In this document: piece by piece, positions 31,581 to 41,311 of the stretch
How positions within the stretch are numbered: the first letter of the stretch is position 1
Layout of the letters: each line of letters starts with the position of its first letter
Source of the DNA: an uncultured Clostridia bacterium
GTDB taxonomy: Bacteria; Bacillota; Clostridia; Oscillospirales; Oscillospiraceae
Assembly: GCA_947165085.1 (NCBI GenBank)
Contig: CAMUZA010000006.1
Coordinates: 1 to 63,187, forward strand
Direction of reading: 5' to 3'
Length of the DNA: 63,187 nucleotides
The notes under the pieces: generated by a model
The model's database searches: none
The model's input: the letters and a program-made list of their open reading frames with translations, nothing else
Told to the model about the DNA's origin: nothing
Program-made: the position numbers and the translations under genes

Positions 31581-32729
31581 TTACAGACGCAGGCGCTTCA
31601 TCATGTCGGACACCTGATTAACGTACGCCTCATCCACGCTTTGCATGATCGCATGGGCCTTCTTCCCCTTATCATGTTCTTTGAACAGGATGCGGAACAG
31701 CCGCGCGATCCAGGCGAGCGGGAGAAAGATGGGACAGCGAAGCAGCCGCGGATACATAGGCCGCATGATGCGCAGCGGCGGGAAAGAATTGCTGATCAGT
31801 ACCCGCAGTTTTGCGCCGCGCACAGAAGCGGACTGCCGGAATCTATTTGCATTAATCGTCAATTCCGTGCCATAAATGCCGGAATTCATCAGATAATCCG
31901 TCAGTTCCTCATCCTGCTCGGTCATGCCGCCCTCTTCGAACCATTTGTTCAGAAGCCGGCGCATTTGCTTCGTAAAGTGAAGCAGTTCCAATTGCTCAAG
32001 CTTCATTTCCGCCGCCTCAAAATCGCACAGCCCGCTCGCCTGCCGCTCGTAGAGATAGAGGTCAAGCATTGGGCGCAGACCGCAGCCGTACCGGGTAAAA
32101 TGCTTCACCAGATGCGCGATCATGTAAAGATAGAAGTCCTCTTCCGTCAGGAAGCACTCCGAAGAGCCGTCCTTTGCCGGAATGACCCGCTCCCAGACGG
32201 ACGCAAAATATCCGTGGAAGGACAGCTTGTCATCAAACAGATACCGGTGCATTTCGACGGCAACCAGCGGCGCTAACGCAAAGTTCAGCGTCGTGCCGTT
32301 GTCCTTTTCATAGGTGTAGCCCAACGTCTGCATAACTGCATAGATTGTCTCATCCGGGGCGTCTGTGAGGATGTCGATATCGCAACTGCTGCGCATCTCC
32401 GGTGAAGGATAGAATTCGCGCATTCTGCTGCCCTTGAGCAGAACGAAGCGGATCCCTTTCTCTTTCAACGCGCTGCAGAGCCGGAGCAGCTCCTGCTCCT
32501 GCCGCAGATACTGGAAGGTGCACACCTCCGCGTATTCGGCGAGTGGACGCAGCTCCTCTTCGCTGTAGCGTTCGTCCTTTTTCAGACCGCAGTAAACGAT
32601 ATTCGCAAGCGCCTGCTTTTTCGCCAAAGCAAGCATCTCCCGCACGTCGGCTTTCCCCTCTTGCGGAAGGACCTTATTCCCGTTGAGGCAAAGGTTTATC
32701 GCATTGATAAACGCATTTTTTTGATTCAC
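31581..32729 (-). CDS. Nucleotidyltransferase-like protein (NTP_transf_5 family)
   Basis: 382 residues of the uncharacterised nucleotidyltransferase family (PF14907 type): GIRFVLLKGSRMREFYPSP followed by SCDIDILTDA (the D-x-D metal pair, about 115-122), and VEMHRYLFDD downstream. The start is the GTG at 32729, 8 bases after GGAG, and not the ATG further upstream inside the previous gene. Such proteins are common in surface-polysaccharide loci with unknown substrate; a second, more divergent one lies at 43810-44907. Confidence 0.85.
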   Translation of the reverse strand: MNQKNAFINAINLCLNGNKVLPQEGKADVREMLALAKKQALANIVYCGLKKDERYSEEELRPLAEYAEVCTFQYLRQEQELLRLCSALKEKGIRFVLLKGSRMREFYPSPEMRSSCDIDILTDAPDETIYAVMQTLGYTYEKDNGTTLNFALAPLVAVEMHRYLFDDKLSFHGYFASVWERVIPAKDGSSECFLTEEDFYLYMIAHLVKHFTRYGCGLRPMLDLYLYERQASGLCDFEAAEMKLEQLELLHFTKQMRRLLNKWFEEGGMTEQDEELTDYLMNSGIYGTELTINANRFRQSASVRGAKLRVLISNSFPPLRIMRPMYPRLLRCPIFLPLAWIARLFRILFKEHDKGKKAHAIMQSVDEAYVNQVSDMMKRLRL

Positions 32730-32746
32730 TTTGCCCTCTCCTTCCG

Positions 32747-33889
32747 TTATTCTTTCCGCCATACCATTCGATTGACGACGCCCGTATAGGACTGGATCAG
32801 CTTGACCACTTTCGTCGATACGTTTCGGTCGGTATAGTCCGGCACCGGAACGCCGTAATCGCCGTTCGCATTCATACTGACTGCGGTTTCCACCGCCTGC
32901 AGCACCTGCGCGCTTGTAATTCCGGCAAGGATGAAATTGCCTTTCTCCATTGCCTCCGGACGCTCGGTGCTCGTCCGGAGGCATACCGCCGGAAACGGCC
33001 TTCCTTCGGAAAGGAAGAAGCTGGATTCCTCCGGCAGCGTACCGCTGTCGGAGACGACGGCAAAGGCGTTCATCTGAAGATGATTGTAGTCATGGAACCC
33101 GAGCGGCTTGTTCTGCCGCACCCGCGGGTCGAACGTGAAGCTGCGCTGCGCGATGAATTTCGCGCTCCGCGGATGGCAGGAATACAAAATCGGCATATCG
33201 TAGCGCTGCGCCAGCGCGTTGACCGCGTTCATCAGGGAGAAAAAGTTCTGCTCGGTGTCGATGTTTTCCTCGCGGTGCGCGGAAAGCAGAATGTACTTCC
33301 CTCTCTCCAGACCCAGCCGCTCCAGAACGTCCGACGCCTCGATCTTTTCCAGATTGCTCCCGAGCACCTCCGCCATCGGCGAGCCGGTCACGTAAGTGCG
33401 CTCCTTTGCAGTGCCCTCCGCGTTGAGATATCTGCGGGCATGCTCGGAGTAGCAGAGATTCACGTCAGCGATATGATCGACGATCCTGCGGTTCGTCTCC
33501 TCCGGCAGGCATTCGTCAAAGCAGCGGTTGCCCGCCTCCATGTGGAAGATCGGGATATGCAGACGCTTGGCTGCGATCGCGGACAGGCAGGAATTCGTAT
33601 CGCCCAGAATCAGCAGCGCGTCCGGCTGCTCCTTCACCATGAGCGCGTAGGACTTCGCGATGATATTCCCGATCGTCTCGCCGAGGTCCTTGCCTACCGC
33701 ATCCAGATAAAAATCCGGCGCGCGCAGACCGAGATCCTCAAAGAAGATCTGATTCAGTTCATAGTCATAGTTCTGACCGGTATGCACGAGAGTTTGCCGG
33801 AAGTAGATATCGCACTTCTTGATCACCGCAGACAGGCGGATGATCTCCGGCCGCGTTCCGACAATGGTCATCAGTTTCAGTTTTTCCAT
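32747..33889 (-). CDS. capG: UDP-N-acetylglucosamine 2-epimerase family (CapG/FnlC type)
   Basis: 380 residues of the non-hydrolysing UDP-GlcNAc 2-epimerase fold: GTRPEIIRLSAV (11-22), LGDTNSC (about 95), HMEAGNRCFDECLPEETNRR (about 116-135), SAHREENID (about 206) and SDSGTLPEESSFF (about 280). The gene directly follows capF (1-base gap), which marks it as CapG/FnlC rather than the ManNAc-forming WecB. In this pathway it acts on the UDP-6-deoxy-talosamine-type product of CapE/CapF to give UDP-N-acetyl-L-fucosamine. CapE is not in the window. Confidence 0.9.
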   Translation of the reverse strand: MEKLKLMTIVGTRPEIIRLSAVIKKCDIYFRQTLVHTGQNYDYELNQIFFEDLGLRAPDFYLDAVGKDLGETIGNIIAKSYALMVKEQPDALLILGDTNSCLSAIAAKRLHIPIFHMEAGNRCFDECLPEETNRRIVDHIADVNLCYSEHARRYLNAEGTAKERTYVTGSPMAEVLGSNLEKIEASDVLERLGLERGKYILLSAHREENIDTEQNFFSLMNAVNALAQRYDMPILYSCHPRSAKFIAQRSFTFDPRVRQNKPLGFHDYNHLQMNAFAVVSDSGTLPEESSFFLSEGRPFPAVCLRTSTERPEAMEKGNFILAGITSAQVLQAVETAVSMNANGDYGVPVPDYTDRNVSTKVVKLIQSYTGVVNRMVWRKE

Positions 33890-33890
33890 A

Positions 33891-35033
33891 TCATACCTCC
33901 AGGAAATAGGTGTCCGGTTTGTCAGGGTCGAAGCATTCGCTCGCCCACATCAGGGTCACCATATCGGTATCGCCCAGATTCTCAATGTTGTGCGTGAAGC
34001 CCGTCGGGATATCCACGACCTCGAGCTTCTCGCCGCTGACGCGGTACTCGATGATCTCGTCGCTGTCGATTCGCCGGAAGCGGATCACGCCGCGGCCGCT
34101 GACGACGAGGAATTTTTCGTTTTTTGTGTGATGCCAGTGGTTCCCCTTGACAATGCCGGGTTTGGAAATATTTACGCTGATCTGCCCGCGGTCTGCCGTC
34201 CGGAGGATCTCTGTAAAGCTGCCGCGCGCGTCTTCGTGACTGCACAGCGGATAGGAAAACTCGTTATCGGGCAGATACGACAGATAGGTTGCGTACAGCT
34301 TTCTCGTCAGTGCGTCGCCCATGTCCGGCACGGTGAGGTCCTTCCGAGAGGCGCGGAAGCTGCCGAGACGGACAGCAAGCTCGCCGAGCCGGATCTCATG
34401 CACCGCCGGTACGCTGCAAAAGCCGCCTTCGCAATGCTCTTTCCCCTGCAGGGCAGCGATCAGCTCCGTCACGACGTCGTCGATATAGGCAAGGCGCAGC
34501 ACGGTGTCCGGATTATTGATGCGGATCTGCAGCCCGCGCGCGATATTGTAGCAGAACGTCGCCACTACGGAGTTGTAATTCGGTCTGCACCACTTGCCGA
34601 ACAGGTTCGGGAAGCGGTAGATCAGTGTTTTCGCGCCGGTTTTTTCGCCGTATTGCCGCATCCGCTCCTCCCCTGCCAGCTTGCTTTTCCCGTATGGATT
34701 GTCCAGCGCCGCCTGCGTGGATGAGCTGATCATGATCGGGCAGGTGTTGCCGCACCCCTCCAGCTTTTTCAGAAGCGTATCGGTAAAGCCGAAATTGCCC
34801 TCCATGAATTCCGAGGCATCTTTCGGGCGGTTGACGCCCGCCAGATGATATACAAAGTCGCAGTCGCGGCACCATGCGTCCAGGGCTTCCGGCGCGGTAT
34901 CGACGTCATATTCAAATACTGTGATATCCGCAGGGATCCCAAAGGATTGATCCTTCCCCGCCGCGATGTTCTTCAGGGTCGCGCAAAGGTTCTTCCCGAC
35001 GAATCCCTTCGCTCCGGTCACAAGTATGTTCAT
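33891..35033 (-). CDS. capF: CapF-like reductase with cupin domain (UDP-FucNAc pathway)
   Basis: 380 residues: an N-terminal SDR/Rossmann domain (GAKGFVGKN at 7-15, YHLAGVNRP about 61-69, Tyr-x-x-x-Lys in NPYGKSKLAGEE about 111-122) and a C-terminal cupin (about 250-378) with GNHWHHTKNEKFLVVSG and the zinc-type His residues, and GFTHNIENLGD. This two-domain form is the CapF/FnlB bifunctional enzyme, whose cupin epimerises and whose SDR domain reduces the 4-keto sugar made by CapE. It is 41 bases downstream of a deacetylase gene and 1 base from capG. Confidence 0.93.
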   Translation of the reverse strand: MNILVTGAKGFVGKNLCATLKNIAAGKDQSFGIPADITVFEYDVDTAPEALDAWCRDCDFVYHLAGVNRPKDASEFMEGNFGFTDTLLKKLEGCGNTCPIMISSSTQAALDNPYGKSKLAGEERMRQYGEKTGAKTLIYRFPNLFGKWCRPNYNSVVATFCYNIARGLQIRINNPDTVLRLAYIDDVVTELIAALQGKEHCEGGFCSVPAVHEIRLGELAVRLGSFRASRKDLTVPDMGDALTRKLYATYLSYLPDNEFSYPLCSHEDARGSFTEILRTADRGQISVNISKPGIVKGNHWHHTKNEKFLVVSGRGVIRFRRIDSDEIIEYRVSGEKLEVVDIPTGFTHNIENLGDTDMVTLMWASECFDPDKPDTYFLEV

Positions 35034-35074
35034 AGGTTTTCTTCCTTCTCTGTTCTTTTCAGCGTCCGATCTCG

Positions 35075-35788
35075 CTATTCCAGCTTCAGAACATCGTGGT
35101 CCTTCCCTCTGATAATATGAAAAGAAGCGGTTTGATCGGTAAAATTTGCCCGCGGCAGTCGATAGCGCCGCATCGCAGACAGCAGATTCGTCTGCCCGCC
35201 GCCGGCGATAAACGCAGCGTCATAGAGCTTGTGCTTCTTCATCAGCTCCAAAGTCGTCCGGTCGTACAGACCGTGAGAATACGCAAAAAGCCGGATCTCT
35301 TTGCCCGTGATCTCCTGCAAAACGCGCTTGGATTCTGCAAACTCGCGCAGCTGCGCTTGTGCAGGCAGCTCCGTGAGGAGCGCGTGTGAAGTGCCGTGCG
35401 AACCGACCGTCACCAGAGGATCGGCGGCAAGCTCCCGCAGCTCCTGCGTGGTAAGATAGCCGTCCGTATCCAGATAGTCCGTGACGATAAAGAGGGTGAA
35501 CGGAATGCCCCTTCGCTTCAGTTCGGGATATGCTACGCGGTAAACGTCACGAAGGCCGTCATCAAAGGTAAGCGTACAGGGATTGCGTCTTGCAAAGCGA
35601 CGCTTGCAGTAGGCGTCCATGGAAATGAACGGGAGGCGCGCGTCCAGCAATTCGGTCAACGTGTTTTTAGCGAGCACGCATTCGCTTTTTTTGTTCAGCT
35701 CGCCGTCATCAATGTGGTGAAGCATAATGACCGTAGAAGACGGCAGACGCGCGAGAATCTTTTTAATTGTCTGCTTGATCCTGCCCAT
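35075..35788 (-). CDS. Polysaccharide deacetylase
   Basis: 237 residues with the NodB motifs: LTFDDGLRDVY (about 74-84), GSHGTSHALL (about 128) and FAYSHGLYD (about 170). It lacks a signal peptide, so it probably acts in the cytoplasm on a lipid-linked or nucleotide-linked sugar. The ATG at 35788 has GAGG upstream; a GTG 15 bases earlier is the alternative. It lies between capF and the F420/Fe-S gene. Confidence 0.88.
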   Translation of the reverse strand: MGRIKQTIKKILARLPSSTVIMLHHIDDGELNKKSECVLAKNTLTELLDARLPFISMDAYCKRRFARRNPCTLTFDDGLRDVYRVAYPELKRRGIPFTLFIVTDYLDTDGYLTTQELRELAADPLVTVGSHGTSHALLTELPAQAQLREFAESKRVLQEITGKEIRLFAYSHGLYDRTTLELMKKHKLYDAAFIAGGGQTNLLSAMRRYRLPRANFTDQTASFHIIRGKDHDVLKLE

Positions 35789-35807
35789 CGTGTTCACCCT
35801 CACTGCG

Positions 35808-36944
35808 CTATACCCGGTGAAGCAGCTTCTTGATCCTGTACTTCAACCGTTCGATATGATAGCGTTTCAAGTAAGTCTTTTTGGCGGCTTTTTTCAGTTT
35901 TCCCGGACGGTAAACTGCGAAAAACCGCTCTCTGCATTTCCAACCTGCCGCATAGTCCTTCGGCGCGAACGCATAATCGGAATACCGGTTATCGATCTCG
36001 TGCAGATCGAACGCCTGCATTTGCTCGACCGCTCCGCGCCCCTTTTCGGTGTTTGCGACAAGAAGGGACAGTCCCTTTCCGTCATCGATTGACGGATCGA
36101 TCGCTTTATAACCCCAGAAGTCCGCGATCGTGATATCTGACAAGTGTTTCTGCCGATACCTGCATGCATAGCAGGAACGTCGCAGGATCGCGTTGGCGGT
36201 CAGAAAGCCTTTGTAATATGCGTCAAGATAGAATGGGACGGTCTTCTTTCCGCTTGTCGTTTCAAGCATCAGTTGCTTATCGTCCTTGCCCCATGCGAAT
36301 TCCTGCGGCCGGAAATCCAAACGGATGAGTTTTTCGTTTTTCCTCAGCTTGCCCCGCAGATCATCCTGAAAAATTCCGGCGGAAGGTACGCCGTGGCAGA
36401 TAAAATCGCAGATCAGAAGGTTTTCCCCATCTCCCAGCGCCTGCCGCACGCCGGCAGCCTGGCAGGGCGTGCCGCAAAACAGCACTCTGCGTCCGCGATC
36501 CAGGTTCTCTTTTACGGCAGCGATCGTCTTTCCCATTTCGCTTTCGATATATTTGCTTTTCTGCAGTTCGGAAAGTGAAACCTGATCCGTCGACTTATGG
36601 CGCAGCAGCAGCTCGTCATAGTCGAACGCCGCCCCGTAAACACTGCCGCCGGAATCCAGTATCGGCTTAGCCAGCGTTGCGAACGCTCCGCCGGAAGAGC
36701 TGGCAGTTCGGACGCTTTCGTCTTTGGAAAAGCCGTAATAGCTGTGCTTTTCGGCTCGTATATCCTGCTCGTTCAGGCAGTGGCAAACCTGCTCGCACTT
36801 GGCGCATTGTACGCACTTTTCATGCGCAATGCGCGGGTAGTAAAATCCCTCCGCATCCATCGGAAGCGTAATGCACTGCTGCGGGCACACCGACGCGCAT
36901 GCGCCGCAGGCCGTGCAGACGTTTTTGATCTCTTCAATTCTCAT
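35808..36944 (-). CDS. 4Fe-4S and F420-dehydrogenase-like protein paired with pyruvyl transferase
   Basis: 378 residues: an N-terminal ferredoxin with two clusters (CTACGACASVCP, CVQCAKCEQVCH), then the coenzyme F420 hydrogenase/dehydrogenase beta-subunit C-terminal domain (FCGTPCQAAGVRQAL; CRYRQKHLSDITIADFWG). Genes of this type are regularly found next to polysaccharide pyruvyl transferases in surface-polymer loci, as here. It may reduce a precursor sugar or the pyruvyl acceptor; the electron donor is unknown. The start is at 36944, after a GGAGG site; the upstream frame overlaps the previous gene. Confidence 0.9.
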   Translation of the reverse strand: MRIEEIKNVCTACGACASVCPQQCITLPMDAEGFYYPRIAHEKCVQCAKCEQVCHCLNEQDIRAEKHSYYGFSKDESVRTASSSGGAFATLAKPILDSGGSVYGAAFDYDELLLRHKSTDQVSLSELQKSKYIESEMGKTIAAVKENLDRGRRVLFCGTPCQAAGVRQALGDGENLLICDFICHGVPSAGIFQDDLRGKLRKNEKLIRLDFRPQEFAWGKDDKQLMLETTSGKKTVPFYLDAYYKGFLTANAILRRSCYACRYRQKHLSDITIADFWGYKAIDPSIDDGKGLSLLVANTEKGRGAVEQMQAFDLHEIDNRYSDYAFAPKDYAAGWKCRERFFAVYRPGKLKKAAKKTYLKRYHIERLKYRIKKLLHRV

Positions 36945-36970
36945 ATCTGCACCGCCTCCGAACGATCCGC

Positions 36971-38062
36971 CTACAGCAAAGCCTCTTCCACAAAGCGCTT
37001 CGACTGCGCAGCGAGCGCTGCGATTCTCGGAGATACCTCCGAATAATCGATCTTCTCGTCTCCCGTGCCGCCGTTGAGGCAGGCACACTGCGCGCAGTGC
37101 GCGCGTTCCATAAGATTCAGCGCTCTTTCCGCAAGCTCGGGATTATGGTCCGTAAACAGGAACTGCTTCTCAAAAATCAGGGAGAATGCGACGCCATGGA
37201 AGGAATCCGTCACGACATATCCGGCATTCTTGTATAAATCCAGAAGCTCCAGCGGACCTACATCGCGCAGCACCGTATCTGCGTGCCATTTCATGAAGCC
37301 GTCCGTTACGACGACAAGCCGCAGATTGTGCTTTTTTGCGGCAAGACGCGCGGCTTCGTCGCTCTCCTTCCCGCCCATCAGACGGTAGTAGAGAAGATAC
37401 GGCTCGCTTCCCATCGGGCGCGGCTCCGCCGCGCCGCTCCAGAACGCCTTGTCTTCCAGAAATACAGGGTCAAGCGTCTCGACCGCATTTTTGTCCGTCA
37501 GTGATTCTACGATCGCGACGCCGCTTTCTTCTCTGACAGAGATCGCTTGAAACCTTGAAAGGCCGGCTGCGGTCGCAGCTTTTTTCTCTTCCGGGATCGT
37601 CTTGGTGCCGAAGCTCGCCGCATAAGCGATTCTTTTGATCTCATCTCCCCCGAAATTCAGGAAAAAGGCTTCTCTTTCCTCTGCGATGCGGTTGGGATTG
37701 AAAACCTGATCGCTGCCGGTAACATAGCAATCCGCATCCGGCGGATCGGCGCGCAGATCGTCCAGCGATTCATAGCGCTTTGTCAATTCGAGATTCTGCG
37801 TCACAAAACGGTCGAATTTTTCATATTTGCGTTTCTTCTTGCCGGTATAAAGCCGATTGAGCAGATAAAACGGGATTGCCTTCGCAGAAGCCGGCTTCTT
37901 GTTCAGCGGATACAGCGCGCGAAGATGCGGCGTATTGAAGTCGATCAGCTTGACGTCATCCGAATAATTCATCAGGAAGGTCATCAGAGAATACGCCTGC
38001 AGCACCGCGCCGTAATTCTTCGGTGTGTGAAATGTGATCAGTCGGATGCGTTTACCTCTCAT
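36971..38062 (-). CDS. Polysaccharide pyruvyl transferase
   Basis: 363 residues with the CsaB-like layout: FHTPKNYGAVLQAYSLMTFL at the N-terminus, GSDQVFNPNR (about 110), AYAASFGTKTIPEE (about 135), and GYVVTDSFHGVAFSLIF near the C-terminus, a conserved family motif. It should transfer pyruvate from phosphoenolpyruvate to a sugar of the polymer. Pyruvylated wall polymers are the ligands of SLH domains, so it could create the anchor for the SLH protein at 6875-8932, though dedicated CsaB may be elsewhere. The start at 38062 follows GGGAGAG; upstream ATGs lack a site. Confidence 0.9.
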   Translation of the reverse strand: MRGKRIRLITFHTPKNYGAVLQAYSLMTFLMNYSDDVKLIDFNTPHLRALYPLNKKPASAKAIPFYLLNRLYTGKKKRKYEKFDRFVTQNLELTKRYESLDDLRADPPDADCYVTGSDQVFNPNRIAEEREAFFLNFGGDEIKRIAYAASFGTKTIPEEKKAATAAGLSRFQAISVREESGVAIVESLTDKNAVETLDPVFLEDKAFWSGAAEPRPMGSEPYLLYYRLMGGKESDEAARLAAKKHNLRLVVVTDGFMKWHADTVLRDVGPLELLDLYKNAGYVVTDSFHGVAFSLIFEKQFLFTDHNPELAERALNLMERAHCAQCACLNGGTGDEKIDYSEVSPRIAALAAQSKRFVEEALL

Positions 38063-38120
38063 TTTATGCTCTCCCATGTTTCCGTCATGTCGCTGTGTCA
38101 GATTGGCCACAGTTGGCGCG

Positions 38121-39281
38121 CTACTTCATTTCTATTGCCCTTTTGGCGATTTCTTCATAAGAAAACTCATCCTTGAACGCCATCGCTCTGCGCTTCATCT
38201 TGCGGACTCTTTCCGGGTCGGTATACAGGCTCTTCAGCACCGACGCGGCAGATTCGGCAGTGACGTCCTTCAACAGGATCGCATTTCCTCCGTTGCTGAT
38301 ATGACGCATGCCGTCCCATTCCTTGAACACGCAGGGGAGTCCGCAGCCGCATGCCTGCTCCCAAAGGACAGAATGCGTCCCGGGGAAAAAGCCGAGATCT
38401 GCGGCAAGGAAATAGTCATAGACCTCGCTTGCTCGCAGCCAGCCGATGTTTCGGATATGGCGGTCGGCGGAAAGCGCATCCACCGCATCCTTCATGTCCT
38501 CGGTCACACTGCCGAATACAATCAGCTTCAGCTTGTCTGCATTCAGATTTTTAACCGCCTGCATCAGCAGATGGATGTTCTTTGTTCGGTCGATTTTTCC
38601 TCCGCTGATGACGACGAAATCATCCTCAGCGAGTCCGAGTTCGGAGCGGACCCTTGATCGAATCTGCGCTCGATGCGCAAAATCAATTTTGCGGGTATCC
38701 GCGCCCATGACCAGTAGGTCGATCTTTTCCGAGGGAAGACGGTAGACCTCTTCCATGTACCGGCAGCGCCACGGCGTCGTGCCCCAGAAGATTTTCACCG
38801 GCTTTTTCAGCGTTCCGATGATCGGTCGCCAGATGAGCCGCATGAACGCCCGCTGCTTCGCGGTGTCGACCGGAGAATTGAAGTAGTCTGCGTGCTGGTC
38901 GGCATAGGCTTTTACGCCCTTATGCTTGCGCAGATATCTTGCGATCGGGATATCTGCGGCAGAGGTCAGACCATGGACGAAAATCACGTCGGGCTTTACC
39001 CTGTCGATCGCCTGATATACGCCCTTGTAACGATTCAGAAACAGTTCTTTTCCAAACAGATGCAGCTCGTTCCGCTCCAGCTTCATCACATGGATGGAAT
39101 CGTCATTATCATATTCCCTTAGTCCTGCGTACTTTGGGTCGCCCAGGCTGCTGTTTGAAAAATCAGAGGTCAAAATCGTAACGTCATTTCCCAACAGCTT
39201 GTGGTATTTTGGCAGCAGGTTTTCCTGGTATCCTAAACCTTCAACATAAAAGCACGCCAGAACGATGTGTAGTATTCTCAT
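38121..39281 (-). CDS. Glycosyltransferase family 4
   Basis: 386 residues, GT-B fold. The N-terminal half has GLGYQENLLPKYHKLLGNDV; the C-terminal half has VVISGGKIDRTKNIHLLMQA and a sugar-nucleotide site LPCVFKEWDGM rather than the usual E-x7-E spacing. It transfers a sugar during repeat-unit assembly at the cytoplasmic face; donor and acceptor cannot be inferred. The ATG at 39281 is chosen, although no good ribosome site is seen. Confidence 0.88.
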   Translation of the reverse strand: MRILHIVLACFYVEGLGYQENLLPKYHKLLGNDVTILTSDFSNSSLGDPKYAGLREYDNDDSIHVMKLERNELHLFGKELFLNRYKGVYQAIDRVKPDVIFVHGLTSAADIPIARYLRKHKGVKAYADQHADYFNSPVDTAKQRAFMRLIWRPIIGTLKKPVKIFWGTTPWRCRYMEEVYRLPSEKIDLLVMGADTRKIDFAHRAQIRSRVRSELGLAEDDFVVISGGKIDRTKNIHLLMQAVKNLNADKLKLIVFGSVTEDMKDAVDALSADRHIRNIGWLRASEVYDYFLAADLGFFPGTHSVLWEQACGCGLPCVFKEWDGMRHISNGGNAILLKDVTAESAASVLKSLYTDPERVRKMKRRAMAFKDEFSYEEIAKRAIEMK

Positions 39282-39302
39282 AATCAATCACAGTCCGCGG
39301 AG

Positions 39303-39932
39303 TTATCCCCACTTGTCAAGAAACGCTGCAGCATCCGGAAAATCGGCGCAGCTCTCGCGCAAGCGTTCTTCCGGCCAGTCCCACCATGCGAGCTTCTGCA
39401 AACGCGACGCCGTTTCAGCGTCAAAGCGTTTTCGAATCTCTTTCGCGGGAACGCCGCCTACCACTGTGTATGCCGGAACGTCTTTGGTCACGACCGCGCC
39501 TGCCGCGATCACCGCGCCGTCGCCGACCGTAACGCCGCCGATCAGCAGCGCGCCGGCTCCGATCCAGACGTCGTTTCCGATCACTGCAGGCGCCGTCGTT
39601 TCATCAAAAAGCGTCTCAGATACGAAGCTCATCCCGCATTGCTTCCCGGTGGAATAAAACGCAGGATGCGTGGAGACCCACGATCTTGTCGGGTGCGTTC
39701 CGCTCACCGTCATGACGCGGTTTCCGACGGAGCAGTACTTCCCGATGCTGGCGTTGATGCGGCATTCTTCTCCGATATAGGAATACCTGCCGAGCTGCCC
39801 ACTGAAGATGCTGCCCGCACCGATCCGGTTATGTCCGCCGAATGCAGCGCTCCTGCTCACCTTAGCGCGTTTTTCGATCTGTACAGTCGGATTCTTCAGG
39901 CAGATCAGTTTTTTCTTGATTAAGTTGCGCAT
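39303..39932 (-). CDS. Hexapeptide-repeat O-acetyltransferase (CatB/LbetaH type)
   Basis: 209 residues with left-handed beta-helix repeats ([40 protein letters not shown]) and the typical catalytic His region SGTHPTRSW followed by HPAFYS. The C-terminal helix [15 protein letters not shown] matches CatB-related polymer acetyltransferases. It lies between the polymerase and the glycosyltransferase and probably acetylates a repeat-unit sugar. Confidence 0.92.
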   Translation of the reverse strand: MRNLIKKKLICLKNPTVQIEKRAKVSRSAAFGGHNRIGAGSIFSGQLGRYSYIGEECRINASIGKYCSVGNRVMTVSGTHPTRSWVSTHPAFYSTGKQCGMSFVSETLFDETTAPAVIGNDVWIGAGALLIGGVTVGDGAVIAAGAVVTKDVPAYTVVGGVPAKEIRKRFDAETASRLQKLAWWDWPEERLRESCADFPDAAAFLDKWG

Positions 39933-39945
39933 TTCCGCATCTCCC

Positions 39946-41208
39946 TCAGCCGTACCTGCTGTACGCCTTGATATACTTGGATTTCTTCTTTGGCAGTTCC
40001 TTGTTAGCGTCGGCCGGCAGGGCGTCTTCTTCCTCCATTGAATTGATGCAAGCGGCGATCAGCACGAAGAAGCCGGCGTTGTGCGCCAGATAGCTGCCGC
40101 TGAACATCAGTTTTACGACGCTGGAAGAGAAAAGCGCCAGAATCAGCAGCCGCAAGGTGTTATTTTTCGTTCTGAAGCCCTTAAAGAACAGCACGCCGAG
40201 CGTTGCAACGATCACTGTTCCGAACAGGAGACCCCATTGTGAGATCAGCTCGATGACCAGATTGTGCGCATAGTGGTTTTCTCCGACCGTTCGATCTCCG
40301 TACAGTCCTCTGCCAAACAAGGTGAATTCTTCAACGATTTTCTGCTGGATATCGCCTCTGCCGGAGTTGTTGGAGAAATCGCCCTCCAACAGCAGTTCGA
40401 TCGTGCGGCTTTTAATACCGATCGCATCCACAGAGTCCTTCATTGTAAGAAGGATCTGCTGCCACAGCACCAGAACAATCACGCCTCCGGTCAGAAGACC
40501 GCACACCAGTAAGGTTTTCTTTCCCACAGAAGCCTTGCTGATCAGCAAGTATCCGATCATGCAGAAAAGCGTGCAAACCAGCGGTCCTCTTGCGCCGATG
40601 AAGAAGATCATGAGTCCGCCGACAATTGCAGTGATCAATGACAGGACCTTTTTCTTTTCAAAGTAATAGATAAACGAAAAGATCGTAGCAAAGACGAGGT
40701 TATAAGAGAAGCTCATATACTCTGGCTGCGTGTCTCTGAGGAACATCAGAAAAAACGAGCCGAGAGAGCAGAATACAACGATCACCGAAAAGCGCTGGCA
40801 GATTTCATACATCCGGTCGTAGTCCGTAACATATCTCATAAAGATATACGCAGGCAGAGAATATATAAACAGCAGATACACCGGATTGCTCGCAATATCA
40901 TCCCACCGGGTAAACATAAAATCCTTGTTGCTTTCCGTAAACGTATAAGAAAGAGCGTAGGCGACCGCAAATCCGATCACAATGATCAGGACGTCGATCT
41001 TTATCTGAAAATGAAGCTGCTTCAGGCTTGCCAGAAGCATTCCTGCCAGTACCGCATAGCAAACCAGAGTATCCAGCGCGAAGCCTGCTCCGAAGATCAG
41101 GCGACATAGCTGATTGACAAAGTGGACGATCGGTGCAAAACAGATCATCATGCAAATCGTTATAATCAGAACCTTCTGATTTCGATCTTTATGTCGTTCG
41201 GTGTTCAG
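39946..41208 (-). CDS. Wzy-like O-antigen polymerase, copy 1 (non-ATG start)
   Basis: About 420 residues and ten or more membrane segments, with a large periplasmic loop carrying [18 protein letters not shown], typical of O-antigen polymerase/ligase proteins. It is roughly 60-65% identical by eye to copy 2 immediately upstream, including the last residues ([14 protein letters not shown]). No ATG lies where copy 2 starts: the aligned region reads AAC ACC GAA. Homology to copy 2 ([10 protein letters not shown] versus NQTVLIITIC) shows coding extends upstream of the ATG at 41151. The best candidate is a CTG at 41208, 9 bases after AAAGGAG; ATT or ATA starts are alternatives. Confidence 0.85.
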   Translation of the reverse strand: MNTERHKDRNQKVLIITICMMICFAPIVHFVNQLCRLIFGAGFALDTLVCYAVLAGMLLASLKQLHFQIKIDVLIIVIGFAVAYALSYTFTESNKDFMFTRWDDIASNPVYLLFIYSLPAYIFMRYVTDYDRMYEICQRFSVIVVFCSLGSFFLMFLRDTQPEYMSFSYNLVFATIFSFIYYFEKKKVLSLITAIVGGLMIFFIGARGPLVCTLFCMIGYLLISKASVGKKTLLVCGLLTGGVIVLVLWQQILLTMKDSVDAIGIKSRTIELLLEGDFSNNSGRGDIQQKIVEEFTLFGRGLYGDRTVGENHYAHNLVIELISQWGLLFGTVIVATLGVLFFKGFRTKNNTLRLLILALFSSSVVKLMFSGSYLAHNAGFFVLIAACINSMEEEDALPADANKELPKKKSKYIKAYSRYG

Positions 41209-41311
41209 CTCGATCGTCTCCTTTCATCAAAAGTATGGACATGCTTCGTCCGTGCTGCCGGGAGTCCTTTTTGGGCAGAAGGGCGGCTTTTGAACGCGCG
41301 CAAACGCATTT

